Positions 63,950-64,000 of a stretch of DNA of 64,000 nucleotides are shown piece after piece (the stretch's first letter is position 1; the number at the start of each line of letters is the position of its first letter). The translations under genes were made by a program, and so were the position numbers. The DNA is from Actinomycetota bacterium (lineage in GTDB: Bacteria > Actinomycetota > Aquicultoria > Aquicultorales > Aquicultoraceae): positions 1 through 64,000 of the forward strand of contig JAGXSZ010000007.1 of the NCBI GenBank assembly GCA_018333515.1, in the 5' to 3' direction. Under the pieces are notes generated by a model. The model was not told where the DNA came from and ran no database searches. It saw only the letters and a list, made by a program, of their open reading frames with translations.

Positions 63950-64000
63950 CTAGCCGGGTTGAGCGGCTGCCTCTTCTTCCTCTTCGGGTACGCTGTACTT
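63950..64000 (-). CDS. C-terminal end of an unidentified protein, cut by window edge
   Basis: The last 16 codons read KYSVPEEEEEAAAQPG then UAG. An acidic, Ala-rich tail with no further clue to identity. Confidence 0.55.
   Translation of the reverse strand, partial: KYSVPEEEEEAAAQPG

Overview
The window is a bacterial chromosome segment around the replication origin. It suggests an anaerobic or metal-respiring member of a deep-branching, probably uncultivated Gram-positive lineage (Actinobacteriota- or Firmicutes-like). Reasons: the gene order mnmG-mnmE-jag-yidC-yidD-rnpA-rpmH / origin / dnaA-dnaN-yaaA-recF-DUF721-gyrB-gyrA, moderately GC-rich host DNA, SLH-domain surface protein, multihaem c-type cytochromes and a Feo ferrous-iron system. 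The exact phylum cannot be fixed from the sequence alone.

1-20.6 kb is conserved core. The left arm (minus strand) holds tRNA-modification, membrane-insertion and RNase P genes. A gap of about 0.8 kb with DnaA boxes (candidate oriC) follows. Then comes an unusual GHKL-ATPase/winged-helix gene, the dnaA-to-gyrA replication cluster, and an archease-rtcB RNA-repair pair. After these are a STAS protein, a bifunctional-nuclease-family protein, tRNA-Ile, a CpsB-like phosphatase and tRNA-Ala.

20.8-42.7 kb is an AT-richer accessory region stacked behind tRNA-Ala. A perfect 54-bp repeat of the tRNA 3' end bounds a 19.8-kb element (20803-40601). It carries a DUF3800 gene, an HNH endonuclease with a DNA adenine methylase, RadC, a large serine recombinase, CHC2 proteins and a primase-helicase. 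It also has an XRE repressor, a VCBS/SLH surface protein and, at its right end, a catalytically degenerate long-type prokaryotic Argonaute 11 bp upstream of a SIR2 NADase-like gene. Two further decayed att-bounded segments follow: a lipoprotein segment, and a MntA antitoxin whose HepT toxin is truncated.

42.7-64 kb returns to host-like DNA. It has a Tat-exported Fe-S subunit with a cytochrome b subunit (no catalytic subunit nearby), YchF, HtpX, two O-antigen-ligase-like TPR proteins flanking feoAB and fur, and a Rossmann-GAF-GGDEF fusion. A membrane-fused spermidine synthase lies between two paralogous multihaem cytochrome loci. In both cytochrome loci a signal-peptide-bearing four-haem ORF ends in UGA and continues, in frame, into a three-haem ORF that has no signal peptide.

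The two strongest points for follow-up are the Argonaute-SIR2 pair and the conserved in-frame UGA in the cytochrome loci. CsoR/CstR-like palindromes lie upstream of both the Fe-S/cytochrome b operon and one cytochrome locus, which hints at shared redox, sulfur or copper regulation.
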